Positions 1 to 6,269 of a stretch of 8,503 nt of DNA are shown here, piece after piece. Source of the DNA: Betaproteobacteria bacterium (GTDB taxonomy: Bacteria; Pseudomonadota; Gammaproteobacteria; Burkholderiales; Burkholderiaceae_C); NCBI GenBank assembly GCA_005882155.1, contig VBCQ01000080.1:2644-11146 (forward strand), in the 5' to 3' direction. Position numbers and translations under genes: made by a program. Each line of letters starts with the position of its first letter. Positions within the stretch are counted from its first letter, which is position 1. Below the pieces are notes generated by a model. That model saw only the letters and a program-made list of their open reading frames with translations. It did no database searches and was not told the origin of the DNA.

Positions 1-539
1 GCCATCGCGACCAGCGTCGGCATTTTCGCGATCAAGCGGATCGCGGCGATGTCGCGGTGCTGCGGGTTATTGATGTCGGTGCTGTCGTGATAGAAGGCCG
101 ACAGCGCGCCGACCAGGCCGGTCAGCACCGCCATCGGGTGCGCGTCGCGCCGAAACCCGCGCAAGAAGAACTGCATCTGCTCGTTGACCATCGTGTGGTT
201 GGTCACGAGCTTGACGAAGTCGTGCTTCTGCGTCGCGTTCGGCAGGTCGCCCTTCAGCAGCAGGTAGCAGGTTTCGAGGAAGTCGCAGTTCTGCGCCAGC
301 TGCTCGATCGGGTAGCCGCGGTACAGCAGCTCGCCCTTGTCGCCGTCGATGTAGGTGATCTTCGACTCGCAGGCTGCGGTCGACAGGAATCCGGGGTCGT
401 ACGTGAACTTGCCGGTCTGCGCATAGAGCTTGCGGATGTCGATCACGTCCGGGCCGATCGAGCCTTTGTAGATCGGGAGCTCCATGCTCGGGCTGCCGTC
501 GGAGAACGACAGGGTGGCTTTCACGTCGGACGGGGTCAT
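1..539 (-). CDS. gltA: Citrate synthase, N-terminal part (runs off the left edge)
   Basis: Citrate synthase condenses oxaloacetate and acetyl-CoA to citrate, the entry step of the TCA cycle, in the cytoplasm. The visible 179 codons start at the ATG on the minus strand at 539, preceded by an AAGGA ribosome binding site (546-550, 6-nt spacing). The translation begins MTPSDVKATLSFSDG and carries the family's N-terminal hallmarks: STAACESKITYIDGDKGELL at about residues 53-72, followed by YRGYPIEQLA, and later RRDAHPMAVL and the start of the helical core. The YIDGDxGxLxYRGYPI block is typical of the bacterial hexameric (type II) enzymes. NADH inhibition would be expected for that type, but the residues for it cannot be judged here. 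It follows sdhE by 52 nt with no promoter or terminator seen between, so it is probably the distal gene of the sdh operon. The catalytic His/Asp residues lie beyond the window. Confidence 0.97.
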   Translation of the reverse strand, partial: MTPSDVKATLSFSDGSPSMELPIYKGSIGPDVIDIRKLYAQTGKFTYDPGFLSTAACESKITYIDGDKGELLYRGYPIEQLAQNCDFLETCYLLLKGDLPNATQKHDFVKLVTNHTMVNEQMQFFLRGFRRDAHPMAVLTGLVGALSAFYHDSTDINNPQHRDIAAIRLIAKMPTLVAM

Positions 540-591
540 GGTCGTTCCTTGCAGTTCTGGGTGAAGTCGTTCTCGAAAGATCCGGTCTCGT

Positions 592-858
592 CTAGCGCGG
601 CGTGCGCATCATGCGCAGCACCTCTATCACGTCGTCGCGCGCCAGCTCGCCAACGGGCTCCGTGCGCGCGAGCAGCAAGTCGAGCAGGTCGTTGTCGGCG
701 AGGTCCATCAGCGCCGTCAATCCTTGCGCCTGCGTCTCGGTCAGCGTCGCGGCATGGCGAGCGAAAAAGCGCTCGACGAACAAGTCGTTTTCCAGCAGGC
801 CACGGCGGCACCGCCAGCGCAGCTTGGAAAGGGCTCGTTCGTCGATCAGAGTCTGCAT
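592..858 (-). CDS. sdhE: FAD assembly factor SdhE (succinate dehydrogenase flavinylation factor)
   Basis: SdhE (YgfY/Sdh5 family) is a small cytoplasmic protein that promotes covalent attachment of FAD to SdhA. From the ATG at 858 the product is 88 residues, the same length as E. coli SdhE. It has the family signature RRGLLEND, that is the conserved RGxxE (R19, G20, E23), followed by a helical region with LADNDLLDLLLARTEP, matching the family's D(N/P)DLxxWLxG-like block. An alternative TTG start at 891 would add 11 residues, but these do not resemble family N-termini and no clear ribosome binding site precedes it. The ATG also lacks a strong Shine-Dalgarno, so translation may depend on coupling to sdhB, whose stop lies 33 nt upstream. 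Position between sdhB and gltA fits a dedicated role in maturing the SdhA encoded in the same operon. Confidence 0.9.
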   Translation of the reverse strand: MQTLIDERALSKLRWRCRRGLLENDLFVERFFARHAATLTETQAQGLTALMDLADNDLLDLLLARTEPVGELARDDVIEVLRMMRTPR

Positions 859-891
859 GGCGTGGCTTGCTCGAGTCTGAATCAATAACAA

Positions 892-1596
892 TCAGACCGC
901 ACGGCGGACCATCAATTCCTTGATCTTGCCGATGGCCTTGGTCGGGTTCAGCCCCTTCGGGCAGACGTCGACGCAATTCATGATCGTGTGGCAGCGGAAG
1001 AGCCGGTACGGGTCTTCGAGGTTGTCCAGGCGTCCGGCGGTGTCTTGGTCGCGGCTGTCGGCAATGAATCGATACGCCTGCAGAAGCCCCGCCGGGCCGA
1101 CGAACTTGTCCGGGTTCCACCAGAAGCTTGGGCAACTCGTCGAGCAACTCGCGCACAGGATGCACTCATACAGGCCGTTCAGCTCCTCGCGCTCCTCGGG
1201 CGACTGCAGGCGCTCGCGCTCGGGCGGCGTCTCGTCGTTGACGAGGTACGGCTTGATCGAGTTGTACTGCTTGAAGAACTGCGTCATGTCGACGATCAGG
1301 TCGCGAATCACCGGCAGGCCGGGCAGCGGCTTCAGCACGATCGGGTCCTTCAGCGTGCGCATGTTGGTCAGGCACGCGAGGCCGTTCTTGCCGTTGATGT
1401 TCATCGCGTCGGAGCCGCAGACACCTTCGCGGCACGAGCGGCGGAAGCTTAAGCTCGGGTCGACCGCCTTCAGCTTCATCAGCGCGTCGAGCAGCATGCG
1501 CTCGCTGCCGTCGAGCTCGACCTCGATTGTCTGCATCCGCGGCTTGGCGTCGATGTCGGGGTCGTAGCGGTAGATCTGGAAGACACGCTTGGTCAT
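892..1596 (-). CDS. sdhB: Succinate dehydrogenase iron-sulfur subunit
   Basis: SdhB (234 residues) carries electrons from the flavin of SdhA to ubiquinone at the SdhCD membrane anchor in respiratory complex II, on the cytoplasmic face of the inner membrane. The N-terminal ferredoxin domain has the [2Fe-2S] ligands C55, C60, D63 and C75 (SCREGVCGSDAMNINGKNG, then LAC). The Asp in place of a fourth Cys is also found in E. coli SdhB. The C-terminal domain has C145, C148, C151 with C212 for [4Fe-4S], and C155, C202, C208 for [3Fe-4S] (ECILCASCSTSCPSFWW and RCHTIMNCVDVCPKG). All ligands are present and the spacing agrees with the E. coli protein. The ATG at 1596 has an AGGA ribosome binding site (1605-1608, 8-nt spacing). 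It starts 22 nt after sdhA ends, so co-transcription is very likely. Confidence 0.98.
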   Translation of the reverse strand: MTKRVFQIYRYDPDIDAKPRMQTIEVELDGSERMLLDALMKLKAVDPSLSFRRSCREGVCGSDAMNINGKNGLACLTNMRTLKDPIVLKPLPGLPVIRDLIVDMTQFFKQYNSIKPYLVNDETPPERERLQSPEEREELNGLYECILCASCSTSCPSFWWNPDKFVGPAGLLQAYRFIADSRDQDTAGRLDNLEDPYRLFRCHTIMNCVDVCPKGLNPTKAIGKIKELMVRRAV

Positions 1597-1618
1597 GGAC
1601 TGTTTCCTGGAATCGTTG

Positions 1619-3415
1619 TCAGAACGAGCGCACTTTCGGCGGCACCGACTCCGCCGTGAGTGGCTTCAGATTCACCGGCTTGTAGTCGAGCCGGTTGCCC
1701 TCGCTGTACCACAGCGTGTGCTTGAGCCAGTCGGCGTCGTTGCGGCCGTTCGGATGCTCTGGCGTGTCGCCGTAATCGTTCACCGTGTGCGCGCCGCGGC
1801 TCTCGTGGCGCGCCGCCGCAGAGATCATCGTCGCGAGCGCGACTTCGATCAGGTTCTCGACTTCGAGCGCCTCGACGCGGGCGGTGTTGAACACCTTCGA
1901 CTTGTCGGCAAGATGGATGTTCTTCACCCGTTCGGCGATCGCCTTGATCTGCTGCACGCCCTCATCGAGCAAGGCCTGGGTGCGGAACACGCTCGCGTGC
2001 TGCTGCATCGACTTGCGGATGTCATTGGCCACGTCCTGCGAGTATTCGCCGGCGGTGCTGCTGTCGTACTTCGCGAGGCGCGCCAACGTGTAGTCGGCCG
2101 CGTTGATCGGAAGACCCTTGTGCGCCTTGTCCTTCAATGCACTGTCGACGATGTGCTTGGCGGCGGCGCGGCCAAACACCAGCAGGTCGAGCAGCGAGTT
2201 GGTGCCGAGCCGGTTCGCACCGTGCACGCTGACGCACGAGCATTCGCCGACGGCATACAAGCCGTTGATCACTGCGTTCGGGTTGCCGCCTTTCGGCGCG
2301 ACGACCTGGCCGTGAATATTGGTCGGGATCCCGCCCATCTGGTAGTGGATCGTCGGCACGACCGGAATCGGCTCCTTCGTGACGTCGACGTTCGCGAAGT
2401 TATGACCGATCTCGAACACGCTCGGCAGGCGCTTCATGATCGTCTCAGCGCCGAGGTGCGTCATGTCGAGATTGATGTAGTCCTTGTTCGGACCGCAGCC
2501 TCGCCCTTCCTTGATCTCCTGGTCCATGCAGCGCGACACGAAGTCGCGCGGCGCGAGATCCTTCAGCGTCGGCGCATAGCGTTCCATGAAGCGCTCGCCG
2601 TTGCTGTTGCGCAGGATCGCGCCTTCGCCGCGGCAGCCTTCGGTCAGCAGCACGCCGGCGCCGGCCACCGCCGTCGGGTGGAACTGCCAAAACTCCATGT
2701 CCTCGAGCGGGATGCCCACGCGCGCCGCCATCCCGAGGCCGTCGCCGGTGTTGATGAAGGCATTCGTCGACGCCGCATAGATGCGCCCCGCGCCGCCGGT
2801 CGCGAGCAAGGTGCACTTGGCTTCGAGGATGTGCACGTCGCCGGTTTCCATCTCGAGCGCAGTGACGCCGACGACATCGCCTTCGGTGTCGCGGATCAGG
2901 TCGAGCGCCATCCATTCGACGAAGAACTGCGTGCGCGCCTTGACGTTCTGCTGGTACAGCGTGTGCAGCATCGCGTGGCCGGTGCGGTCGGCGGCGGCGC
3001 AGGCGCGCTGCACCGGCTTCTCGCCGTAGTTGGCCGTGTGGCCGCCGAACGGACGCTGGTAGATCGTGCCGTCGGGGTTGCGGTCGAACGGCATGCCCTG
3101 GTGCTCGAGCTCGTAGACCACATTGGCCGCTTCGCGGCACATGAACTCGATCGCGTCCTGGTCGCCGAGCCAGTCGGAGCCCTTGATCGTGTCGTAGAAG
3201 TGGTAGTGCCAGTTGTCCTCGCTCATGTTTCCGAGCGACGCACCGATGCCGCCTTGCGCCGCGACCGTGTGCGAGCGGGTCGGGAACACCTTCGACAGCA
3301 CGGCCACGTTCAGGCCCGCTTGCGCGAGGCGAAGCGACGCCTGCATGCCGGAGCCGCCGGCACCGACGATGACCACGTCGAACTTGCGCTTCGATACTGG
3401 AACGGATGAGCTCAC
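1619..3415 (-). CDS. sdhA: Succinate dehydrogenase flavoprotein subunit
   Basis: SdhA oxidises succinate to fumarate using covalently bound FAD, and is the catalytic subunit of complex II. The chosen start is GTG at 3415, giving 598 residues. It lies 2 nt after the sdhD stop and has a GGAG ribosome binding site (3425-3428, 9-nt spacing). Visible landmarks are the dinucleotide fold VVIVGAGGSGM (residues 14-24), the FAD-attachment His H49 in RSHTVAAQGGI, H246 in FHPT, the TEGCRGEG block (258-265), the catalytic Arg R290 in LAPRDFVSR, H357 in HYQMGG, and R402 in GANRLGTNSLLD. These match the E. coli succinate-site residues H45, H242, R286, H354 and R399. The frame stays open upstream to 3601 and an ATG at 3448 exists, but that would overlap sdhD and add non-conserved sequence. 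An intact 606-codon antisense frame lies across this gene and is a composition shadow. Confidence 0.97.
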   Translation of the reverse strand: MSSSVPVSKRKFDVVIVGAGGSGMQASLRLAQAGLNVAVLSKVFPTRSHTVAAQGGIGASLGNMSEDNWHYHFYDTIKGSDWLGDQDAIEFMCREAANVVYELEHQGMPFDRNPDGTIYQRPFGGHTANYGEKPVQRACAAADRTGHAMLHTLYQQNVKARTQFFVEWMALDLIRDTEGDVVGVTALEMETGDVHILEAKCTLLATGGAGRIYAASTNAFINTGDGLGMAARVGIPLEDMEFWQFHPTAVAGAGVLLTEGCRGEGAILRNSNGERFMERYAPTLKDLAPRDFVSRCMDQEIKEGRGCGPNKDYINLDMTHLGAETIMKRLPSVFEIGHNFANVDVTKEPIPVVPTIHYQMGGIPTNIHGQVVAPKGGNPNAVINGLYAVGECSCVSVHGANRLGTNSLLDLLVFGRAAAKHIVDSALKDKAHKGLPINAADYTLARLAKYDSSTAGEYSQDVANDIRKSMQQHASVFRTQALLDEGVQQIKAIAERVKNIHLADKSKVFNTARVEALEVENLIEVALATMISAAARHESRGAHTVNDYGDTPEHPNGRNDADWLKHTLWYSEGNRLDYKPVNLKPLTAESVPPKVRSF

Positions 3416-3417
3416 TT

Positions 3418-3780
3418 TTACAGTCTCCACAGCACTTGAATGGCCCATCCGGCGCAACCCACCAGCCAGACGATCGTGACCACCTGGAATAGCAGTCGCG
3501 CGCCGACCGGTCTCACGTAATCCATCCACACATCGCGCATGCCGACCCACGCGTGGACCAGCAGCGAGACGATGACGACGAAGGTCAGCACCTTCATCCA
3601 CTGCGATGAAAAGATGCCGGCCCAGCGGTCGTAGCCCATCTCGGCGCCGAACAGCACCTGCAGCAGCAACACGATCGTGAACAGCGCCATCACGGCCGCG
3701 GTGATGCGTTGCGACAACCAGTCGCGCAGCCCGTAATGCGCGCCCACGACGGTGCGCTTGGAACCGAAGTTTTGTTCCAT
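3418..3780 (-). CDS. sdhD: Succinate dehydrogenase membrane anchor subunit
   Basis: SdhD is one of two small integral membrane subunits that anchor SdhAB, bind heme b and form the ubiquinone site. From the ATG at 3780 the product is 120 residues with three predicted membrane segments (about 26-45, 63-83 and 94-117). The diagnostic block VHAWVGMRDVWMDYV (75-89) matches E. coli IHAWIGMWQVLTDYV. It supplies the heme axial ligand H76 and the conserved D87-Y88, of which the Tyr helps bind quinone. R25 lies in the N-terminal amphipathic stretch before the first membrane helix. The frame is open upstream to 3906, inside sdhC, but family length and the N-terminus MEQNFGSKRTVVGAHYGLRD favour 3780. It begins 8 nt after sdhC ends and no strong Shine-Dalgarno is seen, so translational coupling is likely. 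Confidence 0.94.
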   Translation of the reverse strand: MEQNFGSKRTVVGAHYGLRDWLSQRITAAVMALFTIVLLLQVLFGAEMGYDRWAGIFSSQWMKVLTFVVIVSLLVHAWVGMRDVWMDYVRPVGARLLFQVVTIVWLVGCAGWAIQVLWRL

Positions 3781-3788
3781 GGAAGGTC

Positions 3789-4214
3789 TCAGAAGAAGAA
3801 CAGCTTGATGCCGAGCGCCAGCGTCAGCACCAGGCTCGCGACGATCGAGAAGAACGCGGATTGACGGCCGAACTGCAGATCGACCGCGTGCGTCGCATCC
3901 ATCCACAGATGGCGCAGACCGGCGATGAAGTGCTGCAGGTACGACCAGATCAACGCGAGTGCAATGAGCTTGAAGAACCAGCCCGGCAGGAAACCGACGC
4001 CGGCCGCGAAAACGCTGGTGAACTGCCCGTAGGAGATCTCGGAGCTGACGCTCGCGTCGAACATCCAGATGATGAAGGGCATCAGCACGAACATGATCAC
4101 GCCGCTCGCGCGATGGAGGATCGAAACGATTGCCATCACGGGGTAGCGATAGCCGGTGATCGCATCGACCAGGCGCATCGTTCCCGGACGTTGTCTTGTC
4201 GTTGTCTCTGCCAT
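3789..4214 (-). CDS. sdhC: Succinate dehydrogenase cytochrome b556 subunit
   Basis: SdhC (141 residues) is the cytochrome b subunit of complex II in the inner membrane. It carries the N-terminal RP motif and YRYPVMAIVSILHRASGVI (about 22-40). Here S31 and R35 correspond to the ubiquinone-site Ser27 and Arg31 of E. coli. The second hallmark, YLQHFIAGLRHLWMD (92-106), contains H95, equivalent to the heme ligand H84 of E. coli, and the conserved H102. Three hydrophobic segments are visible at about 27-51, 78-99 and 118-140. The start ATG at 4214 has an AAGG ribosome binding site (4220-4223, 5-nt spacing). It is the first sdh gene and lies 67 nt after the GntR regulator. Whether it has its own promoter or is transcribed through from the regulator cannot be settled from sequence. 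Confidence 0.96.
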   Translation of the reverse strand: MAETTTRQRPGTMRLVDAITGYRYPVMAIVSILHRASGVIMFVLMPFIIWMFDASVSSEISYGQFTSVFAAGVGFLPGWFFKLIALALIWSYLQHFIAGLRHLWMDATHAVDLQFGRQSAFFSIVASLVLTLALGIKLFFF

Positions 4215-4281
4215 ACGAACCTTGTAATCGGATGAAACCTGAAGATTTTATTGCAATGCAGCAGTCGCGCCGCCGACACGC
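4215..4281 (-). promoter_or_regulatory. gntR-sdhC intergenic gap with a weak possible promoter
   Basis: This 67-nt gap is the only place inside the minus-strand operon with room for an extra promoter. A minus-strand TAAAAT (plus positions 4245-4250) matches five of six bases of the sigma-70 -10 box and sits about 30 nt before the sdhC start. The -35 region at usual spacing is GC-rich and unlike TTGACA, so any promoter here would be weak or activator-dependent. A perfect 12-bp palindrome GCTCAGCTGAGC (4280-4291) spans the regulator's stop codon. It has no loop and no U-tract, so it is not an intrinsic terminator. No copy of the 5108-5131 operator-like repeat is seen here. Confidence 0.2.
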
Positions 4282-5061
4282 TCAGCTGAGCTCGTTGCGA
4301 TAGTGATGCGACGCCGTGTTGTAGAGACCGCGGCGCAGCTCGACCGGCTTGTCGCCGTAGGTCAGCGAGAGCCGCTCGACACTCAGCAGCGGCGTCCCCG
4401 CCGGCAACCCGAGCAGCTCGCCGGCGCCCGCATCGGCCGCGACAGCGCGGATCTTTTCTTCGGCGCGAATCATCCGCACACCGAACTCGGCCTCGAACAA
4501 GCCGTACATCGGCCCGCGGTAGTCGCTCAGCCGCTCGGCGGTCAGGCCCTTGAACAGCTGACCGGGCAGCCAGATGTCGTCGAGCACCACCGGCGCGCCG
4601 CGAAACGACAGCACGCGGCGGATCTGCACCACCGCGTCGCCCGACTTGAGGTCGAGCGCGCGGGCGATGTCCGACGGCGCACGCAGGCGCCGGCAATCGA
4701 TGAAGCGGCGCTGGGCACCGGCCGGCTCGCCGTCGTCTGGGGTCAGACGCAGGAAGCGAAACTGCACCTTCTGCTCGGCATGCGTCGCGACGAACGTGCC
4801 CTTACCTTGACGGCGCACCAGCAGGTTGTCGGTGGCGAGCTCGTCGATCGCTTTGCGCACCGTGCCCTGGCTCACCTTGAAGCGCGCGGCAAGTTCCATT
4901 TCGCTCGGGATCGCTTCGCCGGGACGCCATTCGCCGGCCTCGAGGCTGCGCGTGATCAGCGTCTTGATTTGCTGGTAGAGCGGGCTGAACGCCGGCGCAT
5001 CTCCGTCGCCCGGACGACCCGCCGGCGCGACGGCACCCGACGGAGGAACTGCGGCAGCCAT
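4282..5061 (-). CDS. GntR-family transcriptional regulator (HutC/UTRA subfamily)
   Basis: The product is 259 residues. Residues 26-92 form a GntR winged helix: SPLYQQIKTLITRSLEAGEW, then PGEAIPSEMELAARFKVSQG, TVRKAIDELATDNLLVRRQG and KGTFVA. The IPSE..LA..F.VS..TVR..I..L core is textbook for the family. Residues from about 100 to 255 fit the UTRA ligand-binding domain, with paired blocks RRVLSFRGAPVVLDDIWLP and LSVERLSLTYGDKPVELRR. HutC-type regulators usually sense a small metabolite and repress adjacent genes. The effector cannot be read here, though a TCA intermediate would fit the context (inference). Residues 1-25 are a low-complexity leader, so the exact start is less sure, and no clear Shine-Dalgarno precedes the ATG. 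It lies immediately before sdhC on the same strand and diverges from mdh. A perfect inverted repeat 46 nt upstream of its start is the likely binding site. Confidence 0.93.
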   Translation of the reverse strand: MAAAVPPSGAVAPAGRPGDGDAPAFSPLYQQIKTLITRSLEAGEWRPGEAIPSEMELAARFKVSQGTVRKAIDELATDNLLVRRQGKGTFVATHAEQKVQFRFLRLTPDDGEPAGAQRRFIDCRRLRAPSDIARALDLKSGDAVVQIRRVLSFRGAPVVLDDIWLPGQLFKGLTAERLSDYRGPMYGLFEAEFGVRMIRAEEKIRAVAADAGAGELLGLPAGTPLLSVERLSLTYGDKPVELRRGLYNTASHHYRNELS

Positions 5062-5107
5062 GGCATGAATTGCAGCACAGGACGGGTGCGCTGTCGACGA
5101 AAGTTGA

Positions 5108-5131
5108 CTTATGTCTTATGTAAGACATAAG
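5108..5131. promoter_or_regulatory. Perfect inverted repeat, candidate GntR operator
   Basis: The left arm CTTATGTCTTA (5108-5118) and right arm TAAGACATAAG (5121-5131) are exact reverse complements, separated by TG. A perfect 11-bp dyad in an AT-rich patch within GC-rich DNA is unlikely to be accidental. It lies in the divergent region between the GntR gene and mdh, 46 nt upstream of the gntR start codon and 4 nt before the predicted mdh -35 box. GntR-family dimers bind short inverted repeats of this size, and autoregulation from a divergent intergenic site is common in the family. Binding of the neighbouring regulator is an inference. No second copy was noticed in the window. Confidence 0.7.
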
Positions 5132-5135
5132 AGTA

Positions 5136-5164
5136 TTGACCGACCTCGGGTTGACCCTTAGACT
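5136..5164 (+). promoter_or_regulatory. Predicted sigma-70 promoter of mdh
   Basis: TTGACC (5136-5141, five of six against TTGACA) is separated by 17 nt from TAGACT (5159-5164, four of six against TATAAT). Transcription would start near 5171, giving a leader of about 110 nt before the mdh ATG at 5283. The perfect inverted repeat 5108-5131 abuts the -35 box upstream, so a bound regulator could help or hinder polymerase. A second TTGACC at 5151-5156 has no matching -10 at good spacing. Confidence 0.55.
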
Positions 5165-5214
5165 GGCAGGCCATTGGCACACGAGTGACCTACACTTTCG
5201 CTCTCTGCGGCTGC

Positions 5215-5286
5215 ATGGCATCAGCCTGCCTGTTGCGCCCTCACCGGTTTCCCTTCTTTTTCATCCTCTTCCGGAGTTCCCCATGA
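5215..5286 (+). other. Possible 23-codon leader ORF ending on the mdh start codon
   Basis: An ATG at 5215 opens a 23-codon frame whose TGA stop (5284-5286) overlaps the mdh ATG (5283-5285) as ATGA. This is the geometry used for translational coupling. The predicted peptide starts MASACLLRPHR and then has a Phe-rich hydrophobic stretch, FPFFFILF. Those codons come from a pyrimidine-rich tract (5248-5272, 24 of 25 bases C or T). Against it being a gene: there is no good Shine-Dalgarno before 5215, and mdh has its own GGAG site (5273-5276, 6-nt spacing), so mdh does not need coupling. It may be chance. Confidence 0.22.
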
Positions 5287-6269
5287 GCAAGAAACCCGTT
5301 CGTGTCGCCGTCACCGGCGCCGCTGGCCAGATCGGCTATGCGCTGCTGTTCCGTATCGCTTCCGGCGAGATGCTGGGCAAGGACCAGCCGGTCATCCTGC
5401 AGCTGCTCGAGATCCCCGACGAGAAAGCGCAGAAGGCACTCAAGGGCGTGATGATGGAGCTCGAAGACTGCGCGTTCCCGCTGCTCGCCGGCATGGAAGC
5501 GCATGGTGACGCGAACACCGCATTCAAGGACACCGATTACGCACTGCTCGTCGGCGCTCGTCCGCGCGGCCCGGGTATGGAGCGCAAGGATCTGCTCGCT
5601 GCCAACGCTCAGATCTTCACCGCGCAAGGCAAGGCGCTTAACGCCGTCGCGTCGCGCAACGTCAAGGTTCTTGTCGTCGGCAACCCGGCCAACACCAACG
5701 CCTACATCGCAATGAAGAGCGCACCCGACCTGCCGCGCAAGAACTTCACCGCGATGCTGCGCCTCGATCACAACCGCGCGCTGTCGCAGATTGCCGCCAA
5801 GACCGGCAAGCCGGTGGCGAGCATCGAGAAGCTCACCGTGTGGGGCAACCACTCGCCGACGATGTACGCCGACTACCGCTTCGCCACCATCGACGGCAAG
5901 AGCGTGAGGGACATGATCAACGACGACGACTGGAACAAGAACACCTTCCTGCCCACCGTCGGCAAGCGCGGCGCGGCGATCATCGAAGCGCGCGGCCTGT
6001 CGTCGGCCGCGTCGGCCGCCAACGCCGCGATTGATCACATGCGCGACTGGGCGCTCGGCAGCAACGGCAAGTGGGTCACGATGGGCATCGCGTCGGATGG
6101 CCAGTACGGCATCCCGAAGGACACGATGTTCGGCTTCCCGGTCACGACAGCGGGCGGCGAGTACACGCTGGTCGAAGGCCTGACGATCGACGCGTTCAGC
6201 CAGGAGCGCGTCAACCTCACACTGAAGGAACTGCAAGAAGAACAGGAAGGCGTCAAGCACTTGCTCTGA
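5283..6269 (+). CDS. mdh: Malate dehydrogenase (NAD-dependent)
   Basis: This enzyme interconverts malate and oxaloacetate with NAD, supplying oxaloacetate to citrate synthase in the TCA cycle. The product is 328 residues from the ATG at 5283, which has a GGAG ribosome binding site 6 nt upstream. Landmarks are the NAD fold motif VTGAAGQIGY (10-19), the acidic E43 after the second strand, and the substrate loop GARPRGPGMERKDLL with R95 and R101. D162 and R165 lie in LDHNRA, and the catalytic H190 in VWGNHSP. This is the Thermus/cytosolic-type MDH group common in betaproteobacteria, not the E. coli mitochondrial-like group. The frame is open back to a TTG at 5136, but that would overlap the promoter and add non-conserved sequence. 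The gene diverges from the gntR-sdh operon and overlaps the next gene by one base, so it likely leads a small operon with the lyase and exported protein. Confidence 0.97.
   Translation: MSKKPVRVAVTGAAGQIGYALLFRIASGEMLGKDQPVILQLLEIPDEKAQKALKGVMMELEDCAFPLLAGMEAHGDANTAFKDTDYALLVGARPRGPGMERKDLLAANAQIFTAQGKALNAVASRNVKVLVVGNPANTNAYIAMKSAPDLPRKNFTAMLRLDHNRALSQIAAKTGKPVASIEKLTVWGNHSPTMYADYRFATIDGKSVRDMINDDDWNKNTFLPTVGKRGAAIIEARGLSSAASAANAAIDHMRDWALGSNGKWVTMGIASDGQYGIPKDTMFGFPVTTAGGEYTLVEGLTIDAFSQERVNLTLKELQEEQEGVKHLL

Noticed and set aside
57..923. 288-codon plus-strand frame at the left end
   Set aside because: It is antisense to gltA and sdhE, both of which show clear family motifs. The predicted protein has no coherent domain.
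1363..1434. SdhB [2Fe-2S] site with Asp (D63) where many ferredoxins have a fourth Cys
   Set aside because: The same CxxxxCxxD...C pattern occurs in E. coli SdhB, so it is normal for this subunit and not a defect.
1589..3409. Uninterrupted 606-codon plus-strand reading frame opposite sdhA
   Set aside because: It is exactly antisense to sdhA, is rich in Arg/Val/Ala/His/Asp, and has no recognisable domain. Long antisense frames are expected opposite GC-rich genes with strong third-position bias.
3416..3601. Longer sdhA from ATG 3448 or further upstream
   Set aside because: These would overlap sdhD and add sequence that reads as sdhD's shadow. GTG at 3415 has a GGAG site and matches the usual SdhA N-terminus.
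4280..4291. Perfect palindrome GCTCAGCTGAGC at the gntR stop as a terminator
   Set aside because: It has no loop and is not followed by a T-run on either strand, and it partly overlaps coding sequence. It is more likely incidental.
5151..5196. Second mdh promoter from TTGACC at 5151 with TACACT at 5191
   Set aside because: The spacing of 34 nt is far outside the workable range, and no -10 box lies at 16-18 nt.
5136..5282. N-terminal extension of mdh to the TTG at 5136
   Set aside because: The ATG at 5283 has a proper GGAG site and gives the expected family N-terminus and length. The extension would start inside the predicted -35 box.
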